Source of the DNA: Amarolinea aalborgensis | GTDB taxonomy: Bacteria > Chloroflexota > Anaerolineae > SSC4 > Amarolineaceae | DNA: 64,000 bases | Reading direction: 5' to 3' | NCBI RefSeq assembly: GCF_900491745.1 | Contig: NZ_UETR01000012.1 | Span: 62,001 to 126,000 of the forward strand | Shown here: one piece after another, positions 1 to 9,593 of the stretch | How the letters are laid out: each line of letters opens with the position of its first letter | Numbering within the stretch: position 1 is the stretch's first letter | Translations under genes and position numbers: made by a program | The notes under the pieces: model-generated | Database searches by the model: none | Seen by the model: the letters and a program-made list of their open reading frames with translations, nothing else | Told to the model about the DNA's origin: nothing

Positions 1-3000
1 CATTATCCGGGTATGAGCCTCACGTATGACTGGGAAGTGCTGGACACCGATGGCTGTGATCCAGCGCTTGCCTGGTGTCGCGCCAATAACGGGCAGATGT
101 TGCGCGGCGATCATTTGCTGCAAATTGGCGACCTGACATACGCCGCGTATGTCGAAGACCGCACAGCCGTGCCATTTGGGGCTTTTACGGCAGGCAGCCA
201 TGTGCCTATCATCCTACAACGAAATGGCCAGGTAAGGCAGGTTCATTGGGTCATGCCTGACTCAACCAGTCTGGCCTGGAACATGGCGTTCTTCAATCTA
301 CTGTTCGTCCTTCCCTTCTGGTTAGCCGGCTCCATCATCTCGCTCTTTCTGCGGCCGCGCGATAGACGCTGGGTATTGCTGGTTCTTTCCAACTATCTGA
401 TTACCATCTGGTTGGCAGCCGGATTCACCTCCAACACACACCTGGGAGGTTCGGCCTTTGTCGTACGCATCGCCGGATGGCTCATGGCGCCGGTCTTTCT
501 CCATCTCCATCTGGATGTGCCAGATCCACTGCCCCGCCTCAGATCTCGAATCTCGCTGCCGCCAATCTATTTGATCTTCATCGCGCTGGCCCTGAGCGAG
601 CTGTGGTCGCTGCCGCCCCCACGGACCTATGTCGCAAGCGACGCGCTGGCGATTTTGACGAGCCTTGGCCTCATCAGCTACCGCCTCTTGCGCCCTATGT
701 CCACATCCGATCGTCTTGCGGCGCGTCTCATGCTGACCGGCGTCATCTTGGCGTTTGCTCCCGGCCTCTTCCTCTGGGTCATTCCCATCTTGATCGGTAT
801 CGAGCTTCCCATTGTCAACACCGCGGTCTTTGCGACGTTGGCTCTGCCAGCATTACCGCTCTTCTATTCCTATGCCGCCTACAAACACCGTTTGGGCACC
901 CTGGAGTTTCGCGCCAACCGTTTGTTAAGCGTCTACGCTTTCATTTCCCTCTATGGCACGGCGTTTTTCTTTGTTTTTTCCCTGCTCGGACGCTGGTTGC
1001 GACTCAGCACGAATGCGATTCTAGCTTATCTTGTTTGCTCGGCGTTTTTCGTCGCCATCGCCCTTGCGCTGCGTCAACGCTTTGTGCGCATCATTGATCG
1101 CCTTGCCTACGGCGCTGAACACAGCCCCGACGAATTGATTCGCGCTTTCGCCAACCGTATTCCCCAGGCCGTGACGCGCGATGATCTCGTAACCTTGCTG
1201 GCGCGCGAAATCATGCCCAGCCTGCTGATCCGCCAATCGGCGCTGATCGTGATTCCATCCGATCTACCGCGGGGATCAGCCGGGGTGACGGTAGACGCCG
1301 TCTACGTGGAGAACGCCGCTATGCCTCCAAGCTGGCCGGCGTCGGCGCTGCACGATCTGTTGGCTGCCGCCGGACGTTACCGCCCGTACGAAAGGCGCGC
1401 CCCTCATCCAACGCTCGATTGGCCGCGACTGGCAATTACCTTCTCAGTGGGAAAAGGGGGCCGCGGTATTTGGCTGCTGGGCGAAAGGCATCCTGACGAT
1501 TTTTATCCGCAGAAGGATATTGACCTTTTGACTACCCTGGGCAACCAGGTAGGAGTGACCCTCTACACGGCTGGCTTACTCCTGGAAAGTCGGCGGTTTG
1601 CCCAGGACTTGAAGGCGCTGCACGTGGTCAGCAGCATGGTGGCCAGCACGCTGCAGCCGCAGGAGGTTTACAGGCGTACGGTGGAGACCCTGGCGCAGGT
1701 CTTTGGTTACAGCTTCGTCAGTATCTACCGCGTCGAGGACGAACGCCTGCATCTGCAGTCCCAGGTCGGATACGACCCGGCAACGCTGATTTGGGATTTG
1801 CCGCTGACCACTGGGGTCATGGCGCGCGCTGTCCGCACGCGCAAGGCCCAACTTGTGCCGAATGCCAGTATGGATGTTGATTTTCAGCGCGAGCTGCCAA
1901 CGCTTGTGTCCGAGGTGGCTGTTCCCGTACAAAATGCGGAGCAAGTGCTGGGCGTCATCAACGTGGAGTCGGCTGTACCCGGACAACTCACGATCAATGA
2001 TCTTGATCTGCTCTTGATTCTGGCGAACCAACTGGCGATTGCCATCACCAATGCCAGCCTGTTCGACACCGTCACCCGGCAGTTACATCAATTGGAGGCT
2101 CTGCGCCAGGTAGAACTGGCATTGACCAGCAACTTGAATCTGGATCAACTTCTGCGGACGATCGTCGCCCAAGCGATTACACTTGTGGATGCACAGGGCG
2201 CCGGCCTGTACATCTACCTACCTGATTCGGATCAGCTTGAGCTGCGGGTGTCGCAGCAGCCGCCCTCCTGGCAGCACGACTATACCGGCGCGCGCTTGCG
2301 GCGTGACGAAGGCCTGGCGGGCGCGGTGCTGACGCGCAACGAAACCATCATGACGAATGATTACCATGCTGGCTTTTCCACTGAGGCCTTTGCCGAAATC
2401 GCGCTTAGCTCGGTTCTCGGCGTACCGCTGACGTGGGGCAGCGAGATTTTGGGCGTCCTCACGATCTACAATACTGAAGCCGGCCGCGTCTTCAATCCAG
2501 ATGATCAACGTGTGGCCGGGCTTCTGTCGGGCCAGGTCGCCGTGGCGATCGTCAACGCCCGCTTGTATGAAGATGCCCGTGCGCGCGCAGAAAAACTAGC
2601 CGTGGCATACGATGATCTCAAACAGCTCGATCGGCTGAAGGACGAGTTCGTGCAAACGGTTTCGCATGAGCTGCGCACACCGCTGACCTTCGTTTGTGGC
2701 TATGTGGATCTTCTACTGGAAAATGCCCTGGGTGATCTGAGCGCGCCGCAGCGGGAAGCCCTCACCATTGTCGCGGACCGCGCCGCGGCCATGGTGCACC
2801 TGGTGAATGACATCATCAATTTGCAGCAGATGGATCTGCGTTCCTATGTCCATGGACCGGTAGACCTGGGCAGACTGGCGGAGGCTTGTGCCCAAGGCGC
2901 ACGCGTCACTGCGCAGCGAAATGGCATCGGGGTGGAGGTCAAGATTGCCCCTGATCTGCCCCAAGTTTCGGGAGATTCCCATCGCCTGGGGGAAGTGCTC

Positions 3001-3387
3001 GACAATCTGCTCGACAATGCAATCAAGTTCAGCCCCAACGGCGGTGTGATCACGATCCGAGTCGAGCAGACACAGGCCCACTTTCGTGATACGGACCAAC
3101 AACCGCAGGCCGGGGTCAAGGTGACGGTAACTGACACGGGCATCGGCATTGCCGAAGATCAGTTGAGCCGCATCTGGGATCGGTTCTACCAGGTGGACGG
3201 CACAAAGACGCGCCGCTTTGGCGGGGCCGGCCTGGGCCTGGCGATCGTCAAACGGATCATCGAGGCGCACGGCGGGCTGACCGGCGTCGAGAGTCAATTG
3301 GACGGCGGGAGTTCATTCTGGTTCATACTGCCGGCCTGGCACGGCGCAGATGGTACGCATCCGAACGAGATTCCCCCGCCGCGTTGA
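1..3387 (+). CDS. Membrane GAF-domain sensor histidine kinase, 5' end outside window
   Basis: Predicted sensor kinase that phosphorylates itself on His and passes the phosphate to a separate response regulator; no receiver domain is fused and no regulator gene is adjacent. The frame is open to base 1. The first ATG is at 13, but the PDZ-like stretch right after it (GDHLLQIGD, about residues 32-40) usually follows an N-terminal helix, so the true start probably lies upstream. Counting from ATG 13, hydrophobic helices span roughly 88-350, GAF-like regions about 390-520, 545-680 and 705-865, HisKA with acceptor His in VSHELRTPL (about 884), then the ATPase domain with N box LLDNAIKFSP, G1 DTGIGI and G2 GGAGLGLAI. 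All kinase motifs look intact. The sensed signal is unknown. Confidence 0.9.
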   Translation, partial: HYPGMSLTYDWEVLDTDGCDPALAWCRANNGQMLRGDHLLQIGDLTYAAYVEDRTAVPFGAFTAGSHVPIILQRNGQVRQVHWVMPDSTSLAWNMAFFNLLFVLPFWLAGSIISLFLRPRDRRWVLLVLSNYLITIWLAAGFTSNTHLGGSAFVVRIAGWLMAPVFLHLHLDVPDPLPRLRSRISLPPIYLIFIALALSELWSLPPPRTYVASDALAILTSLGLISYRLLRPMSTSDRLAARLMLTGVILAFAPGLFLWVIPILIGIELPIVNTAVFATLALPALPLFYSYAAYKHRLGTLEFRANRLLSVYAFISLYGTAFFFVFSLLGRWLRLSTNAILAYLVCSAFFVAIALALRQRFVRIIDRLAYGAEHSPDELIRAFANRIPQAVTRDDLVTLLAREIMPSLLIRQSALIVIPSDLPRGSAGVTVDAVYVENAAMPPSWPASALHDLLAAAGRYRPYERRAPHPTLDWPRLAITFSVGKGGRGIWLLGERHPDDFYPQKDIDLLTTLGNQVGVTLYTAGLLLESRRFAQDLKALHVVSSMVASTLQPQEVYRRTVETLAQVFGYSFVSIYRVEDERLHLQSQVGYDPATLIWDLPLTTGVMARAVRTRKAQLVPNASMDVDFQRELPTLVSEVAVPVQNAEQVLGVINVESAVPGQLTINDLDLLLILANQLAIAITNASLFDTVTRQLHQLEALRQVELALTSNLNLDQLLRTIVAQAITLVDAQGAGLYIYLPDSDQLELRVSQQPPSWQHDYTGARLRRDEGLAGAVLTRNETIMTNDYHAGFSTEAFAEIALSSVLGVPLTWGSEILGVLTIYNTEAGRVFNPDDQRVAGLLSGQVAVAIVNARLYEDARARAEKLAVAYDDLKQLDRLKDEFVQTVSHELRTPLTFVCGYVDLLLENALGDLSAPQREALTIVADRAAAMVHLVNDIINLQQMDLRSYVHGPVDLGRLAEACAQGARVTAQRNGIGVEVKIAPDLPQVSGDSHRLGEVLDNLLDNAIKFSPNGGVITIRVEQTQAHFRDTDQQPQAGVKVTVTDTGIGIAEDQLSRIWDRFYQVDGTKTRRFGGAGLGLAIVKRIIEAHGGLTGVESQLDGGSSFWFILPAWHGADGTHPNEIPPPR

Positions 3388-3398
3388 TGATCCCGCGC

Positions 3399-3716
3399 TC
3401 ATTTCCCCATCAAGGCCAGCAGGACGCCGCCCGCGACGACGCTGCCGATTTGCCCGGCCGTGTTGGCTCCCATCGCGTGCATGAGCAGAAAGTTCTCGAA
3501 ATCCTCTTCCAGTCCTAGCTTTTGCACGACGCGGGCGGCCATCGGAAAGGCGCTGATGCCAGCCACGCCCGACAGCGGGTTGAAATGGCCCCGGCTCAGA
3601 AAGTTCAGCAAGCGCGCAAACAGCAGTCCGGCCGCGGTGTCGAAGACAAACGCCATGATGCCAAGCAGCAGAATGAACAGCGTATCTACACGCAGGTTAC
3701 TGAGATGTTCATCCAT
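3399..3716 (-). pseudogene. C-terminal remnant of sodium-pumping decarboxylase beta subunit (OadB/GcdB family)
   Basis: Encodes 105 residues that match only the end of the beta subunit of biotin-dependent Na+-translocating decarboxylases (oxaloacetate, glutaconyl-CoA or methylmalonyl-CoA type). The family signature NPLSGVAGISAFPMAARVVQ and the following FLLMHAMGANTAGQIGSVVA are clear. Intact family members are about 370-430 residues with many membrane helices, so roughly three quarters of the protein is missing. The ATG at 3716 sits only 62 bases past the end of the subtilase gene, leaving no room for the rest, and no alpha or gamma subunit gene is nearby. The surviving frame has no stops, so the loss may be recent or the fragment may still be translated. 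I read it as a decayed gene. Confidence 0.8.
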
Positions 3717-3778
3717 CTAGCTTGACTCCATTGTCATCATATGTCTTACCCTGGCTGACGCCGATCGTCCATTGGCAA

Positions 3779-6187
3779 TCAGCCCAGTGCGCCCGACCAC
3801 ACCAGGGCGAAGTCCTGCGGGCCGCGGGCCACGTTGTAGGCGCGCACGGTGATAGTATAGCGGCCTGGCGCTGGCTCAGGGATCAGCGCCATCTCCACAT
3901 TGTTCGTGCGATCGAAACCGCGATTGAAGGGGGCGACAAACTGATTGCCATGATAATTCTGACCGGACGGCGTCGTGACGATCAAGTCGAGATCATTGAC
4001 CAGGTTCGGATTCTGGCTGGCCGAGCTGGGATAATCGCTCCACACCAGCGTCACCTTGAGCGGAATACTGCTGTCGGTCACGATTGAGCTCAAGCGCACC
4101 GAGCGGCCCGTGGTCAACCCACGTGTGCGTTCATACATGTTGATCACGCGCGGCGTTATCGGTCGCACACAGTTTAGCACATTCACATGGCCCCAACCCT
4201 GTTCAAAATCATAGGGCGCGCCGTTTTGGCTCACGCCGTAGCGATAGGGGCGGTAGTCTGCGCCGTGGAGCAGAAGGGCTTTGAGCAGGGCGGCGCTGGG
4301 GTTGCGGCGGCCTTGCTGGCGTAGGAATTGGCGCAGCAGGGCCATGGCGCCTGTGGTGAGCGGCGTCGCCATGCTTGTGCCGCCGTCCACCATGTAATCC
4401 TGGGGCAAGGGGGGATAGTCGCCCCAGCCGTGCGCGCTGGAATCCAGCAAATGCGAACGGGTGGAGACAATGTTGGTGCCGGGCGCGACCACATCGGGCT
4501 TGATGCGGCCATCACGCGTGGGGCCGCGGCTGCTGAAGGCCGCCAGATCATCCGCCTGATCGCTCGTTGCGTCGTTGCGGATGGGGTCGCGCGGGTAAAA
4601 TCCAGGCCACAACTGACCCCAGCTCGCCTGGTAGCCCAATCCACTGCGCTCGCTTTCGGATGCCCCTACGGTGATGCAGTTCTTGGCTGTGGCTGGTGGG
4701 GTAATGCTGCCAGGGTCAATTTTGCCATCACGATCCTGATCCGCACCATCGTTTCCGGCCGCCACCACGACCACGAAGTCCTTGTGGTCCCACACGAAGC
4801 GGTCGAGCGCCTCCGAGAAGTTATCATACGCGCCGAAAGCGCCGCCGCCCCAGCTGTTGTTGTGAACCCGGACACCGGCCTCGTAAGCTTTGTTGAAGAA
4901 GGCGTAGAGGTCAGCCGGCAGTCCGGCGAGTCCAAAAGGGGCGGGGGGCCGTCCATACCGCTGCTGAAAGGCCCGGCGGTAGGCAGGCGTCCATTCCAGC
5001 TTCTGCTCAATCGCTTGAAAAACCAGCGTCGCTTCGGGTGCAATGCCGCGAATGACTTCGTTACTTTGGGCAGACGCAGCGCCAGAACCGAGGATGGAGC
5101 CCGTCACATGCGTGCCGTGCCCTGAGTCGAGATCGGCCGGGCCATCGTTGCCGCCCTTGTTGAGAACTACGCTGTTGTAGTCCGCAGAGATGGGCCAGCT
5201 TTGAATGGCAGCGACGCGCCCGGCAAAGTCAGGGTGGATGTGCTCCGTCTCGCCAGAATCAAGCCCCGTGTCGGCCACGCCGATGATCTCGCCTTTGCCG
5301 GTCAATCCGGGTTCCTGGGGAGGCGCCACATCGAGCACGTGCATGAGGCGCGCGGCCACGTTATTGCGCACCTGGCGCAGCACGAATTGATCTACCGACT
5401 TGACGCCGTGGATGTGCGCCAGGGCCATGACCTTCTCCGCCAGGTTGGGGGTGTTGGGCGGAAACGAAACGCTCGTGACCAGCGCATTCTGGTCGGGAGG
5501 TTCGCCCAGGCTGCCCCCGATTGCTTCGATGGCCGGAATGGCTTCCTGCAGCAGCTCTGGGGTAAAGAAGCGCACCGTGAATGTGCTGATGAGCGGCTCG
5601 GCGGCAGTGATCGCATCCGATGCTTCAACCGTCAGCGCGGCGCGGCTGTGCATGTTTTGCGGCGACAGATCGCGGCCAGCCGGTTCCGCGAGGCTCTCGC
5701 GCAGGTCCGGCGACACCCGCAGACTCGGCTCAAAGTAGCCGATCCAGCGGACGAAATCGAGATTCCTCACTGCTTCATACGCCGCATCGGACAGTTCGAC
5801 GACGTAGGCATAGGATGGCAGCGGTTCGCGCAAGATGCCGCCGACCTTCTCCACGGCTTGCAGCCATTCGGGTTTGATGGGGCCAATGAACTGCACCAGG
5901 AAATGATGGGGAACATCGTCCGCCATGCGCGCGCCACGGGCGTCGGCGACATTTTGGGAGATAGCGAGCGGCGCGATGGAGGTGTCCACCAATTCGCCTC
6001 CCACGTTGATCTCATTGATGCCGTCCAGAACCTCAATCGTATAACCATCGGCGGTCAACTGGTCCAGCTGTTGGGGTGTGACCTCAACCAACGCCGAGTC
6101 AGGATAGAGGGTCAAGACGGATGAAACATGGCTTTTGATCGTACGCTGCTGGCGTTTAGTAGCGTAAATGATGGCTGTGACCTGCAT
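3779..6187 (-). CDS. Subtilisin-like (S8) serine peptidase
   Basis: Subtilase of 802 residues. The start at 6187 is chosen over an in-frame ATG seven codons upstream because AGGAGG sits six bases before it. Catalytic residues are visible: Asp in GVADTGLDSG (about 306), His in SGHGTHVTG (about 357), the oxyanion Asn in HNNSWGGG, and Ser in GGTSMATP (about 605). The first 260 residues hold two related segments with an FxVxF start and an AIE/AVE-xxGG motif, resembling duplicated propeptide (I9-like) units. The C-terminal 130 residues look like a beta-rich jelly-roll domain ending in a YTITVRAYN-type strand. No signal peptide is evident although most relatives are exported, so location is uncertain. 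It stands alone. Confidence 0.93.
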   Translation of the reverse strand: MQVTAIIYATKRQQRTIKSHVSSVLTLYPDSALVEVTPQQLDQLTADGYTIEVLDGINEINVGGELVDTSIAPLAISQNVADARGARMADDVPHHFLVQFIGPIKPEWLQAVEKVGGILREPLPSYAYVVELSDAAYEAVRNLDFVRWIGYFEPSLRVSPDLRESLAEPAGRDLSPQNMHSRAALTVEASDAITAAEPLISTFTVRFFTPELLQEAIPAIEAIGGSLGEPPDQNALVTSVSFPPNTPNLAEKVMALAHIHGVKSVDQFVLRQVRNNVAARLMHVLDVAPPQEPGLTGKGEIIGVADTGLDSGETEHIHPDFAGRVAAIQSWPISADYNSVVLNKGGNDGPADLDSGHGTHVTGSILGSGAASAQSNEVIRGIAPEATLVFQAIEQKLEWTPAYRRAFQQRYGRPPAPFGLAGLPADLYAFFNKAYEAGVRVHNNSWGGGAFGAYDNFSEALDRFVWDHKDFVVVVAAGNDGADQDRDGKIDPGSITPPATAKNCITVGASESERSGLGYQASWGQLWPGFYPRDPIRNDATSDQADDLAAFSSRGPTRDGRIKPDVVAPGTNIVSTRSHLLDSSAHGWGDYPPLPQDYMVDGGTSMATPLTTGAMALLRQFLRQQGRRNPSAALLKALLLHGADYRPYRYGVSQNGAPYDFEQGWGHVNVLNCVRPITPRVINMYERTRGLTTGRSVRLSSIVTDSSIPLKVTLVWSDYPSSASQNPNLVNDLDLIVTTPSGQNYHGNQFVAPFNRGFDRTNNVEMALIPEPAPGRYTITVRAYNVARGPQDFALVWSGALG

Positions 6188-6310
6188 GTGCAACCTCCTA
6201 ATGTCCATTCAGATACAAAACGTAACCACAGACAGACCTGCAAACTCACATGCTCTCTCCCAAGTAGTTTAGCACCGGACTCACGGACACGCAAGGCGCC
6301 CCTGATCTCC

Positions 6311-6356
6311 GATCTCCATTCTCTGATCTCCATTCTCTGATCTCTGATCTCCAATT
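6311..6356. repeat. Short tandem repeat, unit GATCTCCATTCTCT
   Basis: Two exact 14-bp copies (6311-6324, 6325-6338) are followed by degraded copies up to about 6356. They lie between the divergent subtilase and GNAT-like genes. Open frames across it are by-products of the repeat. Confidence 0.75.
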
Positions 6357-6426
6357 GCCCATCTCCCTAACTTGCATTACAATGCATGAGATGATGCAAA
6401 TCTCAGCAGCCAAAGGGCATGTAAGC

Positions 6427-7557
6427 ATGAAAGACGACCTGGAAATCATGGAGATTGACACTGACAGCCGCTATTGGCGTCAGCAGTTCTTGGGCGTGCC
6501 ATTTCGTCTCTATCGCTACGTGCCCCAGTGGGTGCCGCCGCTGGCCGCCGACGCCGCGTTGATGCTGAATCGTGAGCGCCATCCTTTCTTCCGTCACTCA
6601 GACGCCATCTTCCTGCTGGCCTGGCAGAATGGCGAAGCGATCGGGCGGCTGGCGGTGCTCGACAACGCGAACTACAACGCGTTCAACCACGAACGCACCG
6701 CGTTTTTCTATCTGTTCGAGTGCATTGACGACCGCGAGACCGCCCTGGCCCTTTTTGCACGCGGTTTTGATTGGGCGCGCGCCCGCGGCCTGAACCGGAT
6801 GGTGGGACCGCACGGCCTGAGCGCGCTGGACGGCCTGGGGCTGCTGGTGAAAGGCTTCGAGCACCGCCCGGCACTCGGCATCCCCTATAACCTGCCATTC
6901 TATCCGGGACTGATCGAAGCGGCGGGGTTCGAGCGCATGGACGATTCGGTTTCCGGCTACCTCAGTGCGGCCATGCCGTTCCCAGAGAAAATCCACGAGG
7001 TCTCCGCGCTCGTACAAAAGCGACGCGGCTTGCGCGTCGTGCGTTTTCAAACCCGGCGTGAGCTGCTGCGCTTAACGCCCCAGCTCGGCGACCTGTACAA
7101 CGCCGCGCTGGGCGGCACGAGCGGCGGAGTGCCGCTGACCGCAGAAGAAATGCAGACCATCGCGAACCAGATTCTGCTATATGCGGATCCGCGGCTGATC
7201 AAAATTGTGATGAAAGAGGACGAACCGGTCGGCTTTTTGCTTGCCTATCCGGACGTTTCCGCCGCGGTGCAGCGCACAGGCGGCCGCGTGTGGCCCCTGG
7301 GTTGGATAGACCTGCTGAGGGAGCTCAAGCGCACCAAATGGGTCAACATCAACGGTGCGGGCATTGTGGAGAAGTACCGGGGACTGGGTGGGATGGCAAT
7401 CCTGTTCAGCGAAATGCAGAAAAGCATTGCCGAGGGGCATTTTGAACATGCCGACCTCGTGCAAATCAGCGTGTCGAACGACAACATGCAGCGCGAACTG
7501 CGCGATCTGGGCGTGGACTTCTACAAGATGCACCGCCAATACGCCCGCGCCCTGTAG
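6427..7557 (+). CDS. GNAT-like acyltransferase family protein
   Basis: A 376-residue protein of a conserved bacterial family usually annotated as N-acetyltransferase; substrate unknown. The C-terminal part has a GNAT-like acyl-CoA loop, EKYRGLGGMAILF, followed by a helix and the strand-helix end IS.SNDNMQRELRDLGV typical of the fold. The N-terminal half (RYVPQWVPPL, then RGLNRMVGPHG) looks like a second, degenerate GNAT unit, as expected for a tandem-GNAT protein. ATG at 6427 was chosen because the 24 codons upstream of it run through low-complexity leader sequence; the AAAGGG before it is a weak ribosome site. It is monocistronic and divergent from the subtilase. Confidence 0.7.
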   Translation: MKDDLEIMEIDTDSRYWRQQFLGVPFRLYRYVPQWVPPLAADAALMLNRERHPFFRHSDAIFLLAWQNGEAIGRLAVLDNANYNAFNHERTAFFYLFECIDDRETALALFARGFDWARARGLNRMVGPHGLSALDGLGLLVKGFEHRPALGIPYNLPFYPGLIEAAGFERMDDSVSGYLSAAMPFPEKIHEVSALVQKRRGLRVVRFQTRRELLRLTPQLGDLYNAALGGTSGGVPLTAEEMQTIANQILLYADPRLIKIVMKEDEPVGFLLAYPDVSAAVQRTGGRVWPLGWIDLLRELKRTKWVNINGAGIVEKYRGLGGMAILFSEMQKSIAEGHFEHADLVQISVSNDNMQRELRDLGVDFYKMHRQYARAL

Positions 7558-7571
7558 CGCCCGCTTGGCCC

Positions 7572-8033
7572 CTAACTCGCGCCGGCCACAGCGATGCCCT
7601 GCGCAATGACCTGCCGCGTGTCGGCCATCATTGGCAGGGCGGCCATCTCCGCCAGAGTGAACCACCCAATGTCGGCCGCGTCATCGCCGGCGTGCGGTTC
7701 CCCGCCCTGGTAGTAGGCCAGGTAATCCAACACCACATAGTGAAAACGCACGCGGCCCTGCGCGTCGCGCACGATCGGTTCGAACGCGGCAATGAATGGC
7801 CCTGGCTGCACGGTCAGGGCCGTTTCCTCGGCCACCTCGCGCATCACGGCCGCGGCCAGACTCTCGCCAACTTCCACCAGTCCACCTGGCAGCGACCACA
7901 GCCCCTTGTTCGGCTCACGTCCACGCTGAATGAGCAGCACCTGCCGGGTCTCCGGACGCCAAATCAGCGCGCCGACGCCAACGCGCGGGGCGAGTGGATA
8001 TTCACGACGCGCGGCGACTGGCTGCGGGTTCAT
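7572..8033 (-). CDS. Nudix hydrolase (ADP-ribose pyrophosphatase-like)
   Basis: A 153-residue hydrolase of nucleoside diphosphates linked to another group. The complete Nudix box GX5EX7REUXEEXGU is present from GGLVEVGESLAAAVMREVAEE (about residues 43-63), with the Gly following the LPGG strand, so metal binding and catalysis should be intact. The start codon overlaps the stop of the upstream HAD gene (ATGA), indicating translational coupling; it is the last gene of the trmB-methyltransferase-HAD-Nudix series. Sequence alone does not give the substrate; ADP-ribose or an oxidised nucleotide are both possible. Confidence 0.9.
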   Translation of the reverse strand: MNPQPVAARREYPLAPRVGVGALIWRPETRQVLLIQRGREPNKGLWSLPGGLVEVGESLAAAVMREVAEETALTVQPGPFIAAFEPIVRDAQGRVRFHYVVLDYLAYYQGGEPHAGDDAADIGWFTLAEMAALPMMADTRQVIAQGIAVAGAS

Positions 8034-8890
8034 GCGTCAGCCGGCCTGGCGGGATCGAAATCGGGCGCCACCGGCGGCGGCGCAGTGGGCGTCTGGCCGG
8101 CCCAGAAGTCGTCAACCTCTGTTTCGCCCTCAGCTTGCCAGCGCGCCAGCAGCGGCAAAAGCTCATCCCACGCGGTCAGACTGGCATCAGGGGTCGTCTG
8201 GCGGCCGGCCAGGCGGTTCGATGGATGAGCGGCGATGTTGAGCAGCACGCCGCGCAGCCCCAACTCCTGCGCTGGCGCCACATCCTCATCCAGGCGGTCG
8301 CCGACGGCCACAGCCTGGTAGGGTTCCACATCCCAGTAGCCGAGGGCCACTTCAAGCAGTTTGGTTTTGGGCTTGCGCTGTTCCACCGTCTGCGAGGTGA
8401 CGACAACATCCACCAGGTCACGCAGGCCCAGCCTGCGCACGGTCCGCTGCAGCGCCCGGTCGCAGTTGTGATTGGCGATGATCCCCAGGTGATAATCTGC
8501 GGCGTGCAGGGCGGCCAGCGTTTCCATTGCGCCAGGCAGCGGGATGCTGGCCTCGATGAACGGCGCGAAATAGGCGTCTACGGCCTGGCGCACGAGCTTG
8601 CGTTCCAGCGACACGTAGCCGTAGAACTGGACGAGGAAGGCCAGGGTGTCGTCGGCCGTATGTTCGTCCTGCTCCTGCACCGACTTGCTGGCCGCGAACT
8701 CCAGCGCCTTCAGCCACTGCAGTTCAAAATCGTCCGGCAGGTCTAGCCCGGCCGCGCGCAGCGTCGCGGCCGTGGCGGCCGCGCCTTGCACGGCCAGGTG
8801 CGTTTCCGGCTGCGTCAGGGTCGCCAGCGTTTCGTCAAAATCAAATAAGACGGCCTGCACGGCGCGTTCATGACGTGGAATCTGGGTCAT
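8030..8890 (-). CDS. HAD-superfamily hydrolase
   Basis: A 286-residue haloacid-dehalogenase-type phosphatase. The start is set at 8890, where ATG overlaps the stop of the preceding methyltransferase gene; the longer open frame upstream only shadows that gene. Motif I FDFDETLA carries the nucleophile and acid/base Asp pair, motif II is probably the VVTSQT strand, motif III Lys lies in EQRKPKTKL, and motif IV is GDRLDEDVAPAQELG. The alpha-helical segment between motifs I and II is a C1-type cap. The roughly 40-residue Pro/Ala-rich tail after the HAD core is unusual. The substrate is unknown. Confidence 0.88.
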   Translation of the reverse strand: MTQIPRHERAVQAVLFDFDETLATLTQPETHLAVQGAAATAATLRAAGLDLPDDFELQWLKALEFAASKSVQEQDEHTADDTLAFLVQFYGYVSLERKLVRQAVDAYFAPFIEASIPLPGAMETLAALHAADYHLGIIANHNCDRALQRTVRRLGLRDLVDVVVTSQTVEQRKPKTKLLEVALGYWDVEPYQAVAVGDRLDEDVAPAQELGLRGVLLNIAAHPSNRLAGRQTTPDASLTAWDELLPLLARWQAEGETEVDDFWAGQTPTAPPPVAPDFDPARPADA

Positions 8891-9576
8891 TGTTTGATGC
8901 CGATGGCGATGAAATCGCGTGCAAACAGCGAGGGCCAGCGCCGCGCCAGCCAGGTGTAGGCTTGACGAATGCCGGGCCAGCGGAAGAAGAAGGGGTATAA
9001 GCCGGAGACCCACAAGCTGGCGCTGCCATCGGTGCGCACGATGCGCACGCGGCGCGCCTTGAGCAGGTCGCGCGCCTCCGCCAAGGTGAAAAAGCGCAGG
9101 TGGGTTAGATCGGTGGGCGTGTTGCGCACGTAGGGAAAGCGGCCGCGCAGCAGCCACCAGCGGCAGCGCCAATGGGCCATGTTGGGCAGGAGGAGCACCA
9201 ACTTACCGCCCGGCCTGAGCACGCGCACGCACTCATCGAAGGCCTTGTCGAAGTGGTAACGGTGCTCCAGGCCAGAGTCGGAGACGACGGTGTCGAAGAC
9301 GCCGTCGGCAAAGGGCAGCGGCGCGCTGTCCAGGTCAACCTGGTGCGCTTCGATGCCGCGGTCACGCGCGCGGCCGACGGCGACGTGCGACATATCCGTG
9401 CCAATGACCCGGTTGCCCTTGTCGGCCAGTTGGCGCGCAAGCACCCCAGGGCCGCAGTCCACCGCCAGCACGGCTTCACCCGCGCCCACATAGCTGGCGA
9501 CAATGTCCAGCCTGACTTGATCGTAGATGTCAGGCTTGCTGCGCCAGTAGTCATCGTAAAATGCAACAAGGTCCAT
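8887..9576 (-). CDS. SAM-dependent methyltransferase (class I, Methyltransf_11 type)
   Basis: A 229-residue Rossmann-fold methyltransferase. SAM-binding motif I is AVDCGPGVLARQLA (about residues 37-50), the acidic residue ending beta-2 lies in VIGTDMSHVAVG, and motif III is FDTVVSDSGLEHRYHFDKA, a DxxLEHxxxxxxA pattern typical of the family. The C-terminal part with LTHLRFFTLAEARDLL resembles methyltransferases that act on small molecules or quinone/sugar-type substrates. The start at 9576 is preferred because the longer upstream frame runs into trmB. It lies 17 bases after trmB and overlaps the HAD gene by four bases. The acceptor is unknown. Confidence 0.88.
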   Translation of the reverse strand: MDLVAFYDDYWRSKPDIYDQVRLDIVASYVGAGEAVLAVDCGPGVLARQLADKGNRVIGTDMSHVAVGRARDRGIEAHQVDLDSAPLPFADGVFDTVVSDSGLEHRYHFDKAFDECVRVLRPGGKLVLLLPNMAHWRCRWWLLRGRFPYVRNTPTDLTHLRFFTLAEARDLLKARRVRIVRTDGSASLWVSGLYPFFFRWPGIRQAYTWLARRWPSLFARDFIAIGIKQ

Positions 9577-9593
9577 GAAAGTTCGCTCGTGAC

